Assembly (NCBI GenBank): GCA_030064795.1
Contig: JASJEI010000213.1
Coordinates: 1-21,548, forward strand
Direction: 5' to 3'
Origin: Pleurocapsa sp. MO_226.B13
GTDB taxonomy: Bacteria > Cyanobacteriota > Cyanobacteriia > Cyanobacteriales > Xenococcaceae
DNA: 21,548 bases
The notes under the pieces are model-generated. The model was not told where the DNA came from, made no database searches, and was given only the letters and a program-made list of their open reading frames with translations. Positions 7,425-15,707 of this stretch are shown here, in pieces. Position 1 is the first letter of the stretch; each line of letters opens with the position of its first letter. The translations under genes were made by a program, and so were the position numbers.

Positions 7425-7616
7425 ATGAAAACCCTACTTGAATTAGAACGAATTGCCACCACCGTTCGGCACTCCCTACCACCACCCCGCAAGACACCCA
7501 GACGGGAGCGCAGAGCGCGCGAACGAGAACAGCTACGGCAAATGAAACGAACCGCCGTTGGTTCAGATATTCAAAGTAATAAAAGAAGAAAAGACTTTGG
7601 TAAGCCAGGTTTCTGA
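7425..7616 (+). CDS. small Arg-rich hypothetical protein
   Basis: A 63-aa frame with a very basic middle (PPPRKTPRRERRAREREQLR) that would suit nucleic-acid binding. The start ATG 7425 has only a weak upstream purine stretch. It lies in the same direction as the genes on both sides. A longer frame on the opposite strand (7408-7692) overlaps it completely; the plus-strand reading is preferred because the minus reading is an odd Phe/Val/Trp-rich mix. It may not be a gene at all. Confidence 0.35.
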   Translation: MKTLLELERIATTVRHSLPPPRKTPRRERRAREREQLRQMKRTAVGSDIQSNKRRKDFGKPGF

Positions 7617-7857
7617 TTAATAAGTAGTGGAGAGAGAACGCCAATTCTCTCAAGACTTTAAAGCGAAACTTACTGAACCCACCAAAATCCAAAACAATTC
7701 AACTTAAATTTACCACGATTTTTTTGTTCATTGGATCGCTGAAACGCCCACCCGATCGAAATAGAACTTAAATCGTAGGGTTCAGAAAGCTTCAAAAATA
7801 TTAATTAATAGCTTGATTACAAAAGTCTGCCTTCCATAGCAAAGTCAAGGCAGAACT
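7617..7857. other. spacer before the replication module
   Basis: No gene was seen. The stretch is AT-rich (ATTAATTAATAG near 7799) and lies just upstream of the Rep operon, so it is a candidate for the operon promoter or part of an origin. No iteron series or clear promoter pair was found. Confidence 0.3.
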
Positions 7858-8307
7858 ATGAGAAATTGTACCAAAAATACAGCGATTGGCGAAGCCAGTG
7901 CGCGACGCGAAGCTATATACGTTTGCGAAGCAAGTCCGCACTCCTCAGCGGTATCCTTTAGGAGTCCTAAAGGACGGAGCGCAATCGCCACAGAACAATT
8001 ACCCTTGTTTGTTGGGCTACCAACATTTGAGGAAGAACTACCACCATATCCGCTACAGATAAAAGCAATCCCGCCCCAGAACAGGTTTAAACCAAATAAC
8101 TATTGCAAGCTAGTTCATTTTGAATCTGGGTTAAATATCCCTGGGCAGTTTACCTATGATGAAGCCCAAGAAATTCTCGAAACTACTCGTTACTGGGACT
8201 TTTCGCTCTTACGAGACAGGATACCGCGATGTGTAGAGAGGTTGCGATTGCTACTTGAGGATGTTTGCGCTCGTTCTCTTCAAGTAGGAGGTAAAGCAGA
8301 TGCTTAA
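7858..8307 (+). CDS. 149-aa protein overlapping the Rep gene
   Basis: The start ATG 7858 follows CAAGGCAGAACT. Residues about 9-44 are encoded by an inserted palindromic repeat (7882-7988) and are low-complexity (IGEASARREAIYVCEASPHS). From about residue 46 onward the protein looks natural (EQLPLFVGLPTFEEELPPYP, then NYCKLVHFESGLNIPGQFTY and LEDVCARSLQ). The last 8 bases overlap the Rep start (ATG 8300), whose AGGAGG at 8286-8291 lies inside this gene, so the two are probably co-translated. The original N-terminus may have been shorter. Function unknown; presumably a plasmid accessory protein. Confidence 0.6.
   Translation: MRNCTKNTAIGEASARREAIYVCEASPHSSAVSFRSPKGRSAIATEQLPLFVGLPTFEEELPPYPLQIKAIPPQNRFKPNNYCKLVHFESGLNIPGQFTYDEAQEILETTRYWDFSLLRDRIPRCVERLRLLLEDVCARSLQVGGKADA
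7882..7988. repeat. 107-bp palindromic dispersed repeat inside a gene
   Basis: It is bounded by GCGATTG (7882-7888) and its inverse CAATCGC (7982-7988). Within are GCGAAGC-type motifs and a perfect hairpin TCCTTTAGGA / TCCTAAAGGA with a one-base loop (about 7954-7974). Composition is unlike the flanking gene. GCGAAGC-rich palindromic repeats are common intergenic elements in filamentous cyanobacteria. Here one sits in the coding frame and leaves it open. Confidence 0.65.
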
Positions 8308-11300
8308 ACCTCATCACGTAGCAGAATGGCAGCAAAGCGGGATTGAGCAATCTCTAATTGAACTTAACCTTTCATCCTTAGAAGAAGAACCGATCGCCGA
8401 ATGGTATTTTCAATATTTACCTAAGAATGCCAGGCGAAACGACGGCAGAATTCGCGATGGCTACTTAAGAGCTTACGCCGAACCCTTAAAAGGTGGCTGG
8501 GGAATTTCAGGATACGATCCGACCGATTGGCAAGCCGAGCCTGAGTTAAGAAGTTTTAAACCAGATAGTCCCAGGATTGGCAAAGATGGAAAACCAATCA
8601 AATACGACATTCCCAAAAATGCCAAACATAATCCAATTCTGCCGAGGGTAAGTTACGCGATCGCCTCTTTGATTTTCCGCAATGCGGGATTAAATTTTCT
8701 GGAGTTGACCCAAGATTATGCTCCAGAAGAAATTGCCGAGGGGATAGAAGACAATGCCGAATGCCGATGGTTTTGGCAGGCGATCGCCAACAATCCTACC
8801 GTGCCAATTTCGCTGACAGAAGGAGGCAAAAAATGTCTGTCTTTACTCGCTCAAGGCAGATGTGCGCTCGCCGTTACTTCGATTACTACTTGGAGAGCAG
8901 AGCGAGGCAGCAATAAATTACATCCCTGGTTAAGCTTATTTGCCCCAAATAGACACTTCTATCTAACTTTTGACCAAGACATCAAACCCAAAACAATAAG
9001 AGCGGTAAATGGTCAATGTGTTCGTCTGGGTGCAGCTTTAGTTAAAGCGGGTGCAGCGCGGGTCAGAAGAATTAGCTGGAGTGGTGCAGCTAAAGGAATA
9101 GATGATTTTATTGCCAAACTTCAAGAGAAATATGGCGCTCGCTACCTTCAAAAAATCCTGCGAAAGTGTTACCAAAACGCCCGTGACTATCGCAGGTTTA
9201 ATCAATCAAGCCGACTTCCAGGTACTACCCTGACAGTTAACAAGCAATATTTATCACCAGAAGATCTAAAAAAAGCTGCGGGCTTTAAAATCCTGGTGGT
9301 GAAAAGTGCTAAGGGAACAGGAAAAACCAGTGTTTTATCCGATCTAGTAGCAAGCGATCGCTTTACTGGAACTCCCACAATTAACCTTTCTCACCTAGAA
9401 CGATTGGCGCGGGAACTGGGGGTTCGATTGGATTTACCCTACCGCACCGCAGAAAATACTACCTCGCTGCGCAATAGCTGGGGTTATAGCCTGTGTATTG
9501 ATAGTTTTTCTCCTGAGAACTCTATTCCTTTTCATGCAGAACAATGGAGCGATGCGGGGTTAGCCATTGATGAGTTTACCCAAGTACTGCACCACCTAAC
9601 TTTTGGCACGACGGAAATTAAAAAAAATCGTAAGTTAGTTTTGCGCGAGCTTGGACAAAAACTAGCTGATTGTTGGTCACAGAACAAACCAATTCGGTTA
9701 TTAGATGCGGATGCCAACACCGAATCAATCGAACTAATTTACGAACTAATTCAACTTTATTCCGACCGAGAAATATCAAGAGAAGAATTAGAGGCTTCTA
9801 CTCTTACTTTAGTCAATCAATACCAACCAAAAAAAGGAGATTTACACCTATATGATGAACCTTCACCCAAGCAAATTAGAGCAGATTTAATTACTAGAAT
9901 GAAGCGTCAGGATAACCTATTTATCCTGAGTAGTTCCCAAAAATCTCGCAGTGGAGACGGCACAATTAATTTAGAAAAGTTAGCCAAAAAACATTATAAA
10001 TCAGAGCAAATATTGAGGATAGATTCTCAAACGACATCTGACCCAGAACATCCAGCTTTTGGGATTAGTGGAGATAATTTAAGCAAATTAATCAAAGCAG
10101 GTAAGTACAAAGTAATTATTGCATCTCCTACGATTTGTACTGGTATTAGTATTGATGAGGTTGATAACTATTTTGATGCGGTATTTAGCTTTCAATCGGG
10201 TAATATTACTCCCAATTCAGTTAGGCAGCAATTAGTTAGATTACGAGATTTTCAAGTACCCCGATATCTCTGGTGTTCTAAGGTGGGTAAAAGTTTTGTC
10301 GGCTCAAAATCGAGTAACCCAATCGAGTTATTGACCGACCAAAAAGGCGAGGCAAAATTATCATTATCCTTGCTGGGTTTTCGCGAAGCAGAACAATTAA
10401 TTGAGTCTAATATTTGCCCCCTAACAAAATATTGGGCAAAAGTAGGAGCAAAAAACAATGGTATTAATTATCATTACCGAGAAATTTTGCTTGCCGATTT
10501 AGAAGCCGAAGGCTGGAACGTTATCGTAGAGCAACCCGATCTAAAGTCAGAAAAATCAAAACTAGCTTGGCAGGAACGACGAGAAATTCAAAATGATTCA
10601 TTCCTCGATGAAGTTAATTTAATTGACCAAGCAAAAGATTTAACTGAGAAAGAAGTGCAGAAAATAGAGCGCTCGCGAACTCGCACCCGTACCCAATCGG
10701 CGCAGCTAGCCAAATACCAAATCAAGCAAAGATATGGTGTAGATGAAGTATCAAAAGAATTAATCGAAGCCGATACCCAAAAACTTTATCCTGCTTTGCG
10801 GTTGCGCTTTTGGCTAACCGTCGGTAGAGAACATTTAGAGGATAGCGATCGCGCTCTTGTAGAGAAGCATATAGAACGCAATCATGGCAGCTTTTTTATC
10901 CCTGACTTGAATAACTCGTGCAGCATTACCAAGGTTAAATTGCTGGAATTATTAAATCCCTATTTGGAAAAAATCAACCTAGCTGGTAGCGAGTGGAGTA
11001 ATAAATCACCTCAACTTACCAAGCTTAAGAAATTTGTCCTCAAAGATTTGGTGCGACTCAATCAAGTACTGCGGTGCGGAATTGCCGAGACCGATTCACC
11101 GATTACAGTGGTTCAAAAAATTCTCAAGGTCATTGGATTAAAACTTCCCTGCCTCAGAAATGAACGAGACGGCAAGAAACGATTGCGGATTTATGGATCT
11201 GCCGTATCCAAATTTAGGGAGCTGCACCACCTCGAAAACCAGATATTAGATAACTGGTTTAAGGCAGCAAAAAAAACAGATTACAAACGGCAAAAAGCTT

Positions 11301-11323
11301 ATACAGCAAGAGAGATAGCATGA
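8300..11323 (+). CDS. plasmid replication protein, CyRepA1-like (DUF3854 Toprim-like + helicase)
   Basis: This 1007-aa protein matches the design of cyanobacterial plasmid replication proteins of the CyRepA1 type. A Toprim-like (DUF3854) region comes first, with the acidic box LTEGGKK (E174) and TFDQD (D225, D227). A helicase follows: Walker A SAKGTGKTS (K342, T343), Walker B AIDEF (D424, E425), ASPTICTGISID at about residues 605-617, and QQLVRLRD (R647, R649), which resembles an arginine-finger/motif VI segment. Such proteins are thought to combine primase-like and unwinding functions at the plasmid origin. AGGAGG lies 8 bases before ATG 8300. The frame is long and undamaged, so it is probably functional. 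The motif roles are from family knowledge; origin binding is inferred. Confidence 0.85.
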   Translation: MLKPHHVAEWQQSGIEQSLIELNLSSLEEEPIAEWYFQYLPKNARRNDGRIRDGYLRAYAEPLKGGWGISGYDPTDWQAEPELRSFKPDSPRIGKDGKPIKYDIPKNAKHNPILPRVSYAIASLIFRNAGLNFLELTQDYAPEEIAEGIEDNAECRWFWQAIANNPTVPISLTEGGKKCLSLLAQGRCALAVTSITTWRAERGSNKLHPWLSLFAPNRHFYLTFDQDIKPKTIRAVNGQCVRLGAALVKAGAARVRRISWSGAAKGIDDFIAKLQEKYGARYLQKILRKCYQNARDYRRFNQSSRLPGTTLTVNKQYLSPEDLKKAAGFKILVVKSAKGTGKTSVLSDLVASDRFTGTPTINLSHLERLARELGVRLDLPYRTAENTTSLRNSWGYSLCIDSFSPENSIPFHAEQWSDAGLAIDEFTQVLHHLTFGTTEIKKNRKLVLRELGQKLADCWSQNKPIRLLDADANTESIELIYELIQLYSDREISREELEASTLTLVNQYQPKKGDLHLYDEPSPKQIRADLITRMKRQDNLFILSSSQKSRSGDGTINLEKLAKKHYKSEQILRIDSQTTSDPEHPAFGISGDNLSKLIKAGKYKVIIASPTICTGISIDEVDNYFDAVFSFQSGNITPNSVRQQLVRLRDFQVPRYLWCSKVGKSFVGSKSSNPIELLTDQKGEAKLSLSLLGFREAEQLIESNICPLTKYWAKVGAKNNGINYHYREILLADLEAEGWNVIVEQPDLKSEKSKLAWQERREIQNDSFLDEVNLIDQAKDLTEKEVQKIERSRTRTRTQSAQLAKYQIKQRYGVDEVSKELIEADTQKLYPALRLRFWLTVGREHLEDSDRALVEKHIERNHGSFFIPDLNNSCSITKVKLLELLNPYLEKINLAGSEWSNKSPQLTKLKKFVLKDLVRLNQVLRCGIAETDSPITVVQKILKVIGLKLPCLRNERDGKKRLRIYGSAVSKFRELHHLENQILDNWFKAAKKTDYKRQKAYTAREIA

Positions 11324-11369
11324 TTAAAAGTGGTGCAGCATAACTATATAACTTAATTAATTACCAGGC

Positions 11370-11612
11370 GTGAACCAAGCAATTAATCCTTTAGATACCC
11401 CTGAGTCAATTGCCGACTTAGCAGATATGCTCACCTATATTGAGGATGCCGAGGGATTAGCTTTGCTGCTCGAAGTTCCCGAATTTACCCGACAACGGCT
11501 AAACCGAGCCTGTCGTCTGTTGTCCCCACAACGGCAACAGTTAATCAGGCAGTGGGCGATAGAAAATCAACAAGCACGCTTGTTGAGCATAAATTCATTT
11601 AAAAATGAATAA
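11370..11612 (+). CDS. small helical protein downstream of Rep
   Basis: An 80-aa frame starting at GTG 11370 after CCAGGC. The product is acidic in its first half (PESIADLADMLTYIEDAEGL) and helical throughout, ending in LRQ/QQAR-type helices (LLSPQRQQLIRQWAIEN). No family is recognised. It lies 46 bases after Rep and 40 before the DUF5895-type gene, so it belongs to the same run of genes. It may be a regulator or Rep partner; that is only a guess. Confidence 0.6.
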   Translation: MNQAINPLDTPESIADLADMLTYIEDAEGLALLLEVPEFTRQRLNRACRLLSPQRQQLIRQWAIENQQARLLSINSFKNE

Positions 11613-11652
11613 AATACTGCCAGTCAATCATAATTAATAACCATCTTTAACC

Positions 11653-12495
11653 ATGAGTAACTATCAAGATTTTGGCTTTAGCGGAGATGAATATAAAGGA
11701 GAGTTAACTACCGTTCCTTATTGCCAGTTTCTCAATGCCAGCAGCAAAAATAATGGCATAGCAATCACGCCTACCAATGCCGAACTAGCCCAGTTTGAAC
11801 TAATAGATACTTGGCAACCAATAGAGCATGAATTTAGCGATGGAACTAACGAAACTTTACTAGTTACTCAGCAACCTAGATTGCTGATCTTAAATCGTTC
11901 TTTACCTTTGATGAGTAACGATGTCGAGACTATAGCTAATTCAAAGCACAAGTTTAATTCTGGTAATTATAAAGCTTTTTCCTATGTTGTAGTTTGGTTT
12001 TTAGATAATAATAATAACCCCATATCGGAACTGCCGTTTAGATTGAAATGTTCGGGCTATGCAGGTTTAACTTTTTTGAAGAATTATAGCTATTATAATA
12101 ACCCTAATTCTTTCTGCAAAAAGTTCCTTGCCACTTATAAAAATCTGACTGGCGATCGGGCAGTTGATAAAAATGATATCTTCTATGCTCATGGAGTTTA
12201 TCAGCCAACTTTAACCAGACAAAAAGCAACTTCGAGTATCAATGGTCAATCTAGTTTTGCCGTCGTTACTAGTTCATTTTTAGCACCAACCGAGTCTAAT
12301 TTTGGCTCATTAATTATCAAAAATGGCTCAGAAGTTAGTATCAAAATTAAGGAATTAATCGAGACAACTAAACCCTGGTTAAAGACAGAATCAGTGTTAC
12401 CTGAAGACAATAAGGTTGAAGCGCAGCAAGAGATTAAGCCATTGAAATCAGATGAAATAGAAGCTAATTTGACGACCGAGTCAATACCTTTTTAA
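11653..12495 (+). CDS. DUF5895-type protein with SSB-like C-terminal tip
   Basis: A 280-aa protein. The N-terminal about 225 residues form one domain (FLNASSKNNGIAITPTNAEL, FSYVVVWFLDNNNNPISELP, LKCSGYAGLTFLKNY), which I recognise from memory as a DUF5895-type protein of cyanobacterial plasmids. The last 45 residues are an acidic, low-complexity linker ending in TTESIPF. This closely resembles the C-terminal tip of single-stranded DNA-binding proteins (acidic tail ending in IPF), which docks partner enzymes. Set between Rep and RusA, a role in coating single-stranded DNA or recruiting helicase and nuclease is plausible inference. There is no clear Shine-Dalgarno before ATG 11653. Confidence 0.7.
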   Translation: MSNYQDFGFSGDEYKGELTTVPYCQFLNASSKNNGIAITPTNAELAQFELIDTWQPIEHEFSDGTNETLLVTQQPRLLILNRSLPLMSNDVETIANSKHKFNSGNYKAFSYVVVWFLDNNNNPISELPFRLKCSGYAGLTFLKNYSYYNNPNSFCKKFLATYKNLTGDRAVDKNDIFYAHGVYQPTLTRQKATSSINGQSSFAVVTSSFLAPTESNFGSLIIKNGSEVSIKIKELIETTKPWLKTESVLPEDNKVEAQQEIKPLKSDEIEANLTTESIPF

Positions 12496-12501
12496 GGATA
12501 T

Positions 12502-12849
12502 ATGAAACTATCAATTGAGCCAGTACCAAAACCAAGAATGACTCGCAAAGATAGGTGGTCTAATCGTCCCTGCGTCGTTCGTTATTACCAATACAAAGAT
12601 GAACTTAATTTGCTGTGGGGTAATCAAGTAATTAAACAGCCCTGTCATCTCATCTTTCATTTACCGATGCCTAAATCTTGGAGCAGGAAAAAACGAGAGA
12701 AGATGCTGGGGCAACCTCATCAACAAAAGCCAGATATCGACAATCTGATCAAGGCATTCTTTGACTGTCTGCTAAGAGATGACTCCCACATCTATGATGT
12801 GCGCGGTGCAAAGTACTGGTCCAACATCGGCTCAATTGAGGTTTTATAA
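12502..12849 (+). CDS. rusA: RusA-family Holliday-junction resolvase
   Basis: At 115 aa it is the usual length of RusA. The N-terminus carries the typical proline-basic start (IEPVPKPRMTRKDRW). The catalytic segment is KPDIDNLIKAFFD (D78, D80), followed by LLRDDSHIYDV (D93/D94) and a final GAKYWSN segment. These fit the RusA acidic metal-binding residues. RusA enzymes cut four-way junctions as dimers, and many are encoded on phages and plasmids. It starts six bases after the DUF5895 stop, with AAGGA before ATG 12502, so it is co-translated in the replication module. It could resolve recombination intermediates formed during plasmid replication. Confidence 0.88.
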   Translation: MKLSIEPVPKPRMTRKDRWSNRPCVVRYYQYKDELNLLWGNQVIKQPCHLIFHLPMPKSWSRKKREKMLGQPHQQKPDIDNLIKAFFDCLLRDDSHIYDVRGAKYWSNIGSIEVL

Positions 12850-12870
12850 ATTTTGGGTCCTTTATGAGCC

Positions 12871-12952
12871 TAATTTAATGCAGTTCGGGAAAGCGCAGGG
12901 TATTTCTAGGTGCCCAATTTTTTTTTACCCCTTGTGGTGGTGGTGGGAAATT
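12871..12952 (+). repeat. 82-bp GGT-rich repeat, copy 1
   Basis: The segment reads TAATTTAATGCAGTT..., TTTCTAGGTGCCC, a T-tract, then TTGTGGTGGTGGTGGG. A diverged copy in the same orientation lies at 17590-17671. Both begin with TAA(A/T)TTAATGC(A/G)GTT and end with the GGTGGTGGTGG run. A weaker GTGGTGGTG also occurs near 13095. It starts just after the RusA stop. Function is unknown; an origin element or a mobile-element boundary are both possible. Confidence 0.6.
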
Positions 12953-13151
12953 ACAATGATACTGCAAGGCTTTTGGGGAGGGGAATAGAGCGATTCAGGG
13001 TAGTCGAGGTGAGGATGCGTACTACAAAAATCTCCAACCGTATAACTCTCTTTAGATAGGCATTAGAGAAATATTAGAGCTACGCCAAACCCTTGTGGTG
13101 GTGCCATACATTTGTAAATGTGTCACTCGTATATGGGCGCATTTGTATAAA
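12953..13151. other. non-coding stretch before the split MITE
   Basis: No gene was seen. It contains CCCTTGTGGTGGTG at about 13089 (a short relative of the 82-bp repeat) and a small inverted repeat ACATTTGTAAATGT at about 13108. Confidence 0.4.
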
Positions 13152-13382
13152 GGCGGAAATAGGCGTCAACCTAGGGTTGATGTCACCAGACGCAACCTAC
13201 TTCTTAAACCTCTGCTATATAAGGGATACAGAAATTAAGTTCTGAAAATATTGCGCTCGCTAAAAAATATAAGTTACATGAATGTTTGAAAAAACGCATC
13301 TATGAGAAAAAAACTCTGCCTAAAACGAAGTGCGACACGAAGTCGCTTGGAATGAGTGGGAGTCTCTTAACTCCCCAGGTTA

Positions 13383-14674
13383 GTGTCTAAACCTGTCCCT
13401 AATCTCTCTGTGCGTCACTGGTAACGGTGGGGTGCAAAGCGAGAGATCAAGTCTAAGGAAGTATGGTAACCATAATCGGAAACCAGGTTAAGGGAAAACT
13501 GGACGGGCTCCAATAAACTATGACAAAGTAGGACAGGCTTGGACAAATCACCCCCCAAAATTAGGGACAAAGTAGTAACTTAATACTAATAAAGGGGGTG
13601 ATTTGTCCTCACTCACCGAAAAATCATCACGACCAAACCCTTACAGTAGGGAAGCCTGTCCTACTTTGTCCAGGTTTTCTCTCGGGGTGAACGAAAGTGA
13701 ATTCCCATCTTCGGCTGCGTCAAGGCATTCCTCCACGAAATATGGTTGAAACGTGGAGTCAACTTGGGAGATTGTGAATCGTTTAACGACGATCAACTAA
13801 TGGATTTCAATTCTTCGTTGTTGAAATCAAAGACACCATTATCCCCGCAGTATAGAGAACACCCACCCCAGTTACATCTCATCCATGTGGAACGTGATCA
13901 CCCTGACGGAGTCTGAAGCACAACGCTTCAGTAAGCCAACTGCAAAGAAAGCCTAACTCTCCAGCAGGAAAAGGATGACCTCAGAAGCTAATGCCAGCCG
14001 CCGAAAGGCAAGGGAAAATCATAACCTGCTGGATAGGGATTAATGCCCAACCTGAAAAGATGCTGACGGAGGTCAGGTAAGTTCCCCAAAAAATCGAGGT
14101 AAAAGTTTCTAACTGGAGGACAAGTTAGATGCAGGCAGTAAAACCTGTAAACAGACCAAAAGGACAAACCGACTGGCAGTCCATCAACTGGCGTCAAGCC
14201 AATCGGATTGTGCGTCACTTGAGACAGCGAATCAATAGGGCTACCACAAGAGGGGACTATGGAAAAGTCCGCTCACTTCAGAAACTGATGCTGCGTTGCT
14301 ACTCTAATCTGCTTTTAAGCGTGAGGAAAGTTACACAGCTCAATAATGGCAAAAATACACCTGGTGTAGATCGAGTTGTCGTCAAAACACCGACAGCCAG
14401 GGTCAAGTTAGTGAATGAATTATCCATTTACCAACCCGGGAAAATCCAACCAGCGCGTCGTGTGTATATTCCCAAGGCGAATGGCAAACAGCGTCCGCTC
14501 GGAATAGTTACTATCCGCGATCGCTGCCTACAAACAGTAGTCAAAAATGCCCTCGAACCAGAGTGGGAAGCTCAATTTGAGGGGACGACCTACGGTTTTC
14601 GTCCTGGCAGAAGCTGTCACGATGCTGTAGTTAGAATCTACAACTTTACCCGTGCCAATTCACGGCGCAAATGA
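13383..14674 (+). mobile_element. group II intron, 3' truncated
   Basis: A structured non-coding leader of about 745 nt precedes a group II maturase/reverse transcriptase frame, as expected for domains I-III with the ORF in domain IV. Visible stems include ATCTCTC/GAGAGAT near 13402-13447, a perfect 19-bp stem 13522-13540/13652-13670 and a nested perfect 15-bp stem 13541-13555/13594-13608. The 5' end is placed at GTGTC 13383 by the GUGYG-like rule and the fold; it is uncertain by tens of bases. The 3' half of the ORF and domains V-VI are absent because the sequence stops at the IS boundary at 14678. It cannot splice as it stands. Confidence 0.7.
14129..14674 (+). pseudogene. group II intron reverse transcriptase/maturase, N-terminal fragment
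   Basis: The 181 residues match the N-terminus of intron-encoded reverse transcriptases: DWQSINWRQANRIVRHLRQR, NNGKNTPGVD, IPKANGKQRPLGIVTIRDRC, then FEGTTYGFRPGRSCHDAV. These are the RT-0 to RT-2 regions. The frame ends RRK-TGA at 14672-14674, three bases before the IS end. Relatives continue with a Trp and the DADIKG motif, so the stop comes from the junction. The catalytic YADD box, maturase domain and endonuclease domain (about 400 residues) are gone. TGGAGGACAAGTTAG precedes the ATG. Confidence 0.85.
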
Positions 14675-15075
14675 GAACTCTTGCATAAATATTTTGTGGT
14701 ATAGTTAAGGGTTATTTTTATTTCGATTTTTCTCTATTAAAATAGTAAGAACTGAGGGATTTTTTCTATTAACTGTAATCCAGCGATCGCCAATCATGAA
14801 AATTGACAGCACCAATTATTTCAGTAATTAATTAATTCCTGAAAATATTGGATTGATTCAGTTTTTCAATCCCGATTATTAGGCTAATTCATAATTATAA
14901 ATACCAGCAATTAAATTAGCTCTTAAGCCAAATCTGCGATGCCGATTTCTATATCGATACGACAAAATTTTGAAGATTTTCAACCGACGATTAATATGCT
15001 CAACAGCAACTCTTAATCGATTCAATTGACGATTATATTGTTTTTGTTCCTTGGTTAATTTTCCACCTCGGGGTT

Positions 15076-15127
15076 GCTTGCTCCGTCTTGACGCTGAGGT
15101 TTCCTCAGCGCAGGCGGTGCGCTTTTT
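15076..15127. repeat. small palindromic element (copy d)
   Basis: CTTGCTCCGTC... flanks a perfect 8-bp hairpin CGCTGAGG-TTT-CCTCAGCG (15092-15110), followed by CGGTGCGCTTTTT. The flanks are nearly the same as in copy c at 15257-15308. GC-rich against an AT-rich transposase gene. Confidence 0.65.
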
Positions 15128-15256
15128 GATAGGGGTTTCACTGTTTCCCTGAATTTTAGTGATTCCTTGATATCCTTTGTCGGCTATAACGTGAAGTAGT
15201 TTATGGAATCTTACATTGCTTTTTTTAAATAATTTAAAATCATGAGTTCTCCCTTC

Positions 15257-15308
15257 TTGCTCCGTCCTTACGCCGAGGAAACCTCGGTCTAATCGCGGTG
15301 CGCTTTTT
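15257..15308. repeat. small palindromic element (copy c)
   Basis: Same family as copy d, with flanks TTGCTCCGTCC and CGGTGCGCTTTTT. The core hairpin CCGAGG-AAA-CCTCGG lies at 15273-15287. The loop is the complement of copy d's TTT, so the core is inverted relative to the flanks. Confidence 0.65.
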
Positions 15309-15418
15309 CATGAGCTAGACATATTATTCTGCCAGTTTTTTCTCCAAGGGCTACTTGCGTTTTTAAGCTATGCTCTCCTTGCTTTCCACGCATTAAATCT
15401 TTTTTGATGGCGAGGGAT

Positions 15419-15458
15419 GCTGGGGTTTCCCCAGCTTATCCAATCGCCATGTTGATGT
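15419..15458. repeat. small palindromic element (copy b)
   Basis: About 40 bp bounded by GGCGA and its inverse TCGCC. The core is a perfect 7-bp hairpin GCTGGGG-TTT-CCCCAGC (15429-15445), extended by GGGAT/ATCC. It interrupts the transposase frame after KKHQH. Confidence 0.65.
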
Positions 15459-15666
15459 TTTTTGGGTCTTTCAATTGGACTTGACCTTACATCCATTAAA
15501 ATTAATTTTTCATCCAGAGAATAATCTAATAATTTTTCTTACCTGGTCAACTAAATTTTCGCTCCTTGAATTAAAATATTTTCAATTTTTTTAACTAGAC
15601 GGCATACCGTAGATTCGGCTATTTTCCAGTATGCATGATATATGGAAATACGTTCGATATTCTCAA

Positions 15667-15707
15667 GGACACGCATTCTGAGGAAACCTCAGAATCGTGA
15701 GATGTCC
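15667..15707. repeat. small palindromic element (copy a)
   Basis: About 41 bp bounded by GGACA and TGTCC. The core is a perfect 9-bp hairpin ATTCTGAGG-AAA-CCTCAGAAT (15675-15695). It breaks the transposase right after YWR and so ends the N-terminal frame. Confidence 0.65.

Noticed and set aside
7408..7692. 94-aa minus-strand frame
   Set aside because: It overlaps the plus-strand small gene and has an unnatural Phe/Val/Trp-rich composition; antisense of an Arg-rich frame explains it.
12779..12988. 69-aa frame after RusA
   Set aside because: Its C-terminus translates the GGTGGTGG repeat into a Trp run; overlaps RusA in another frame.
13988..14218. 76-aa minus-strand frame
   Set aside because: It is antisense to the intron RNA and to the start of the reverse transcriptase.
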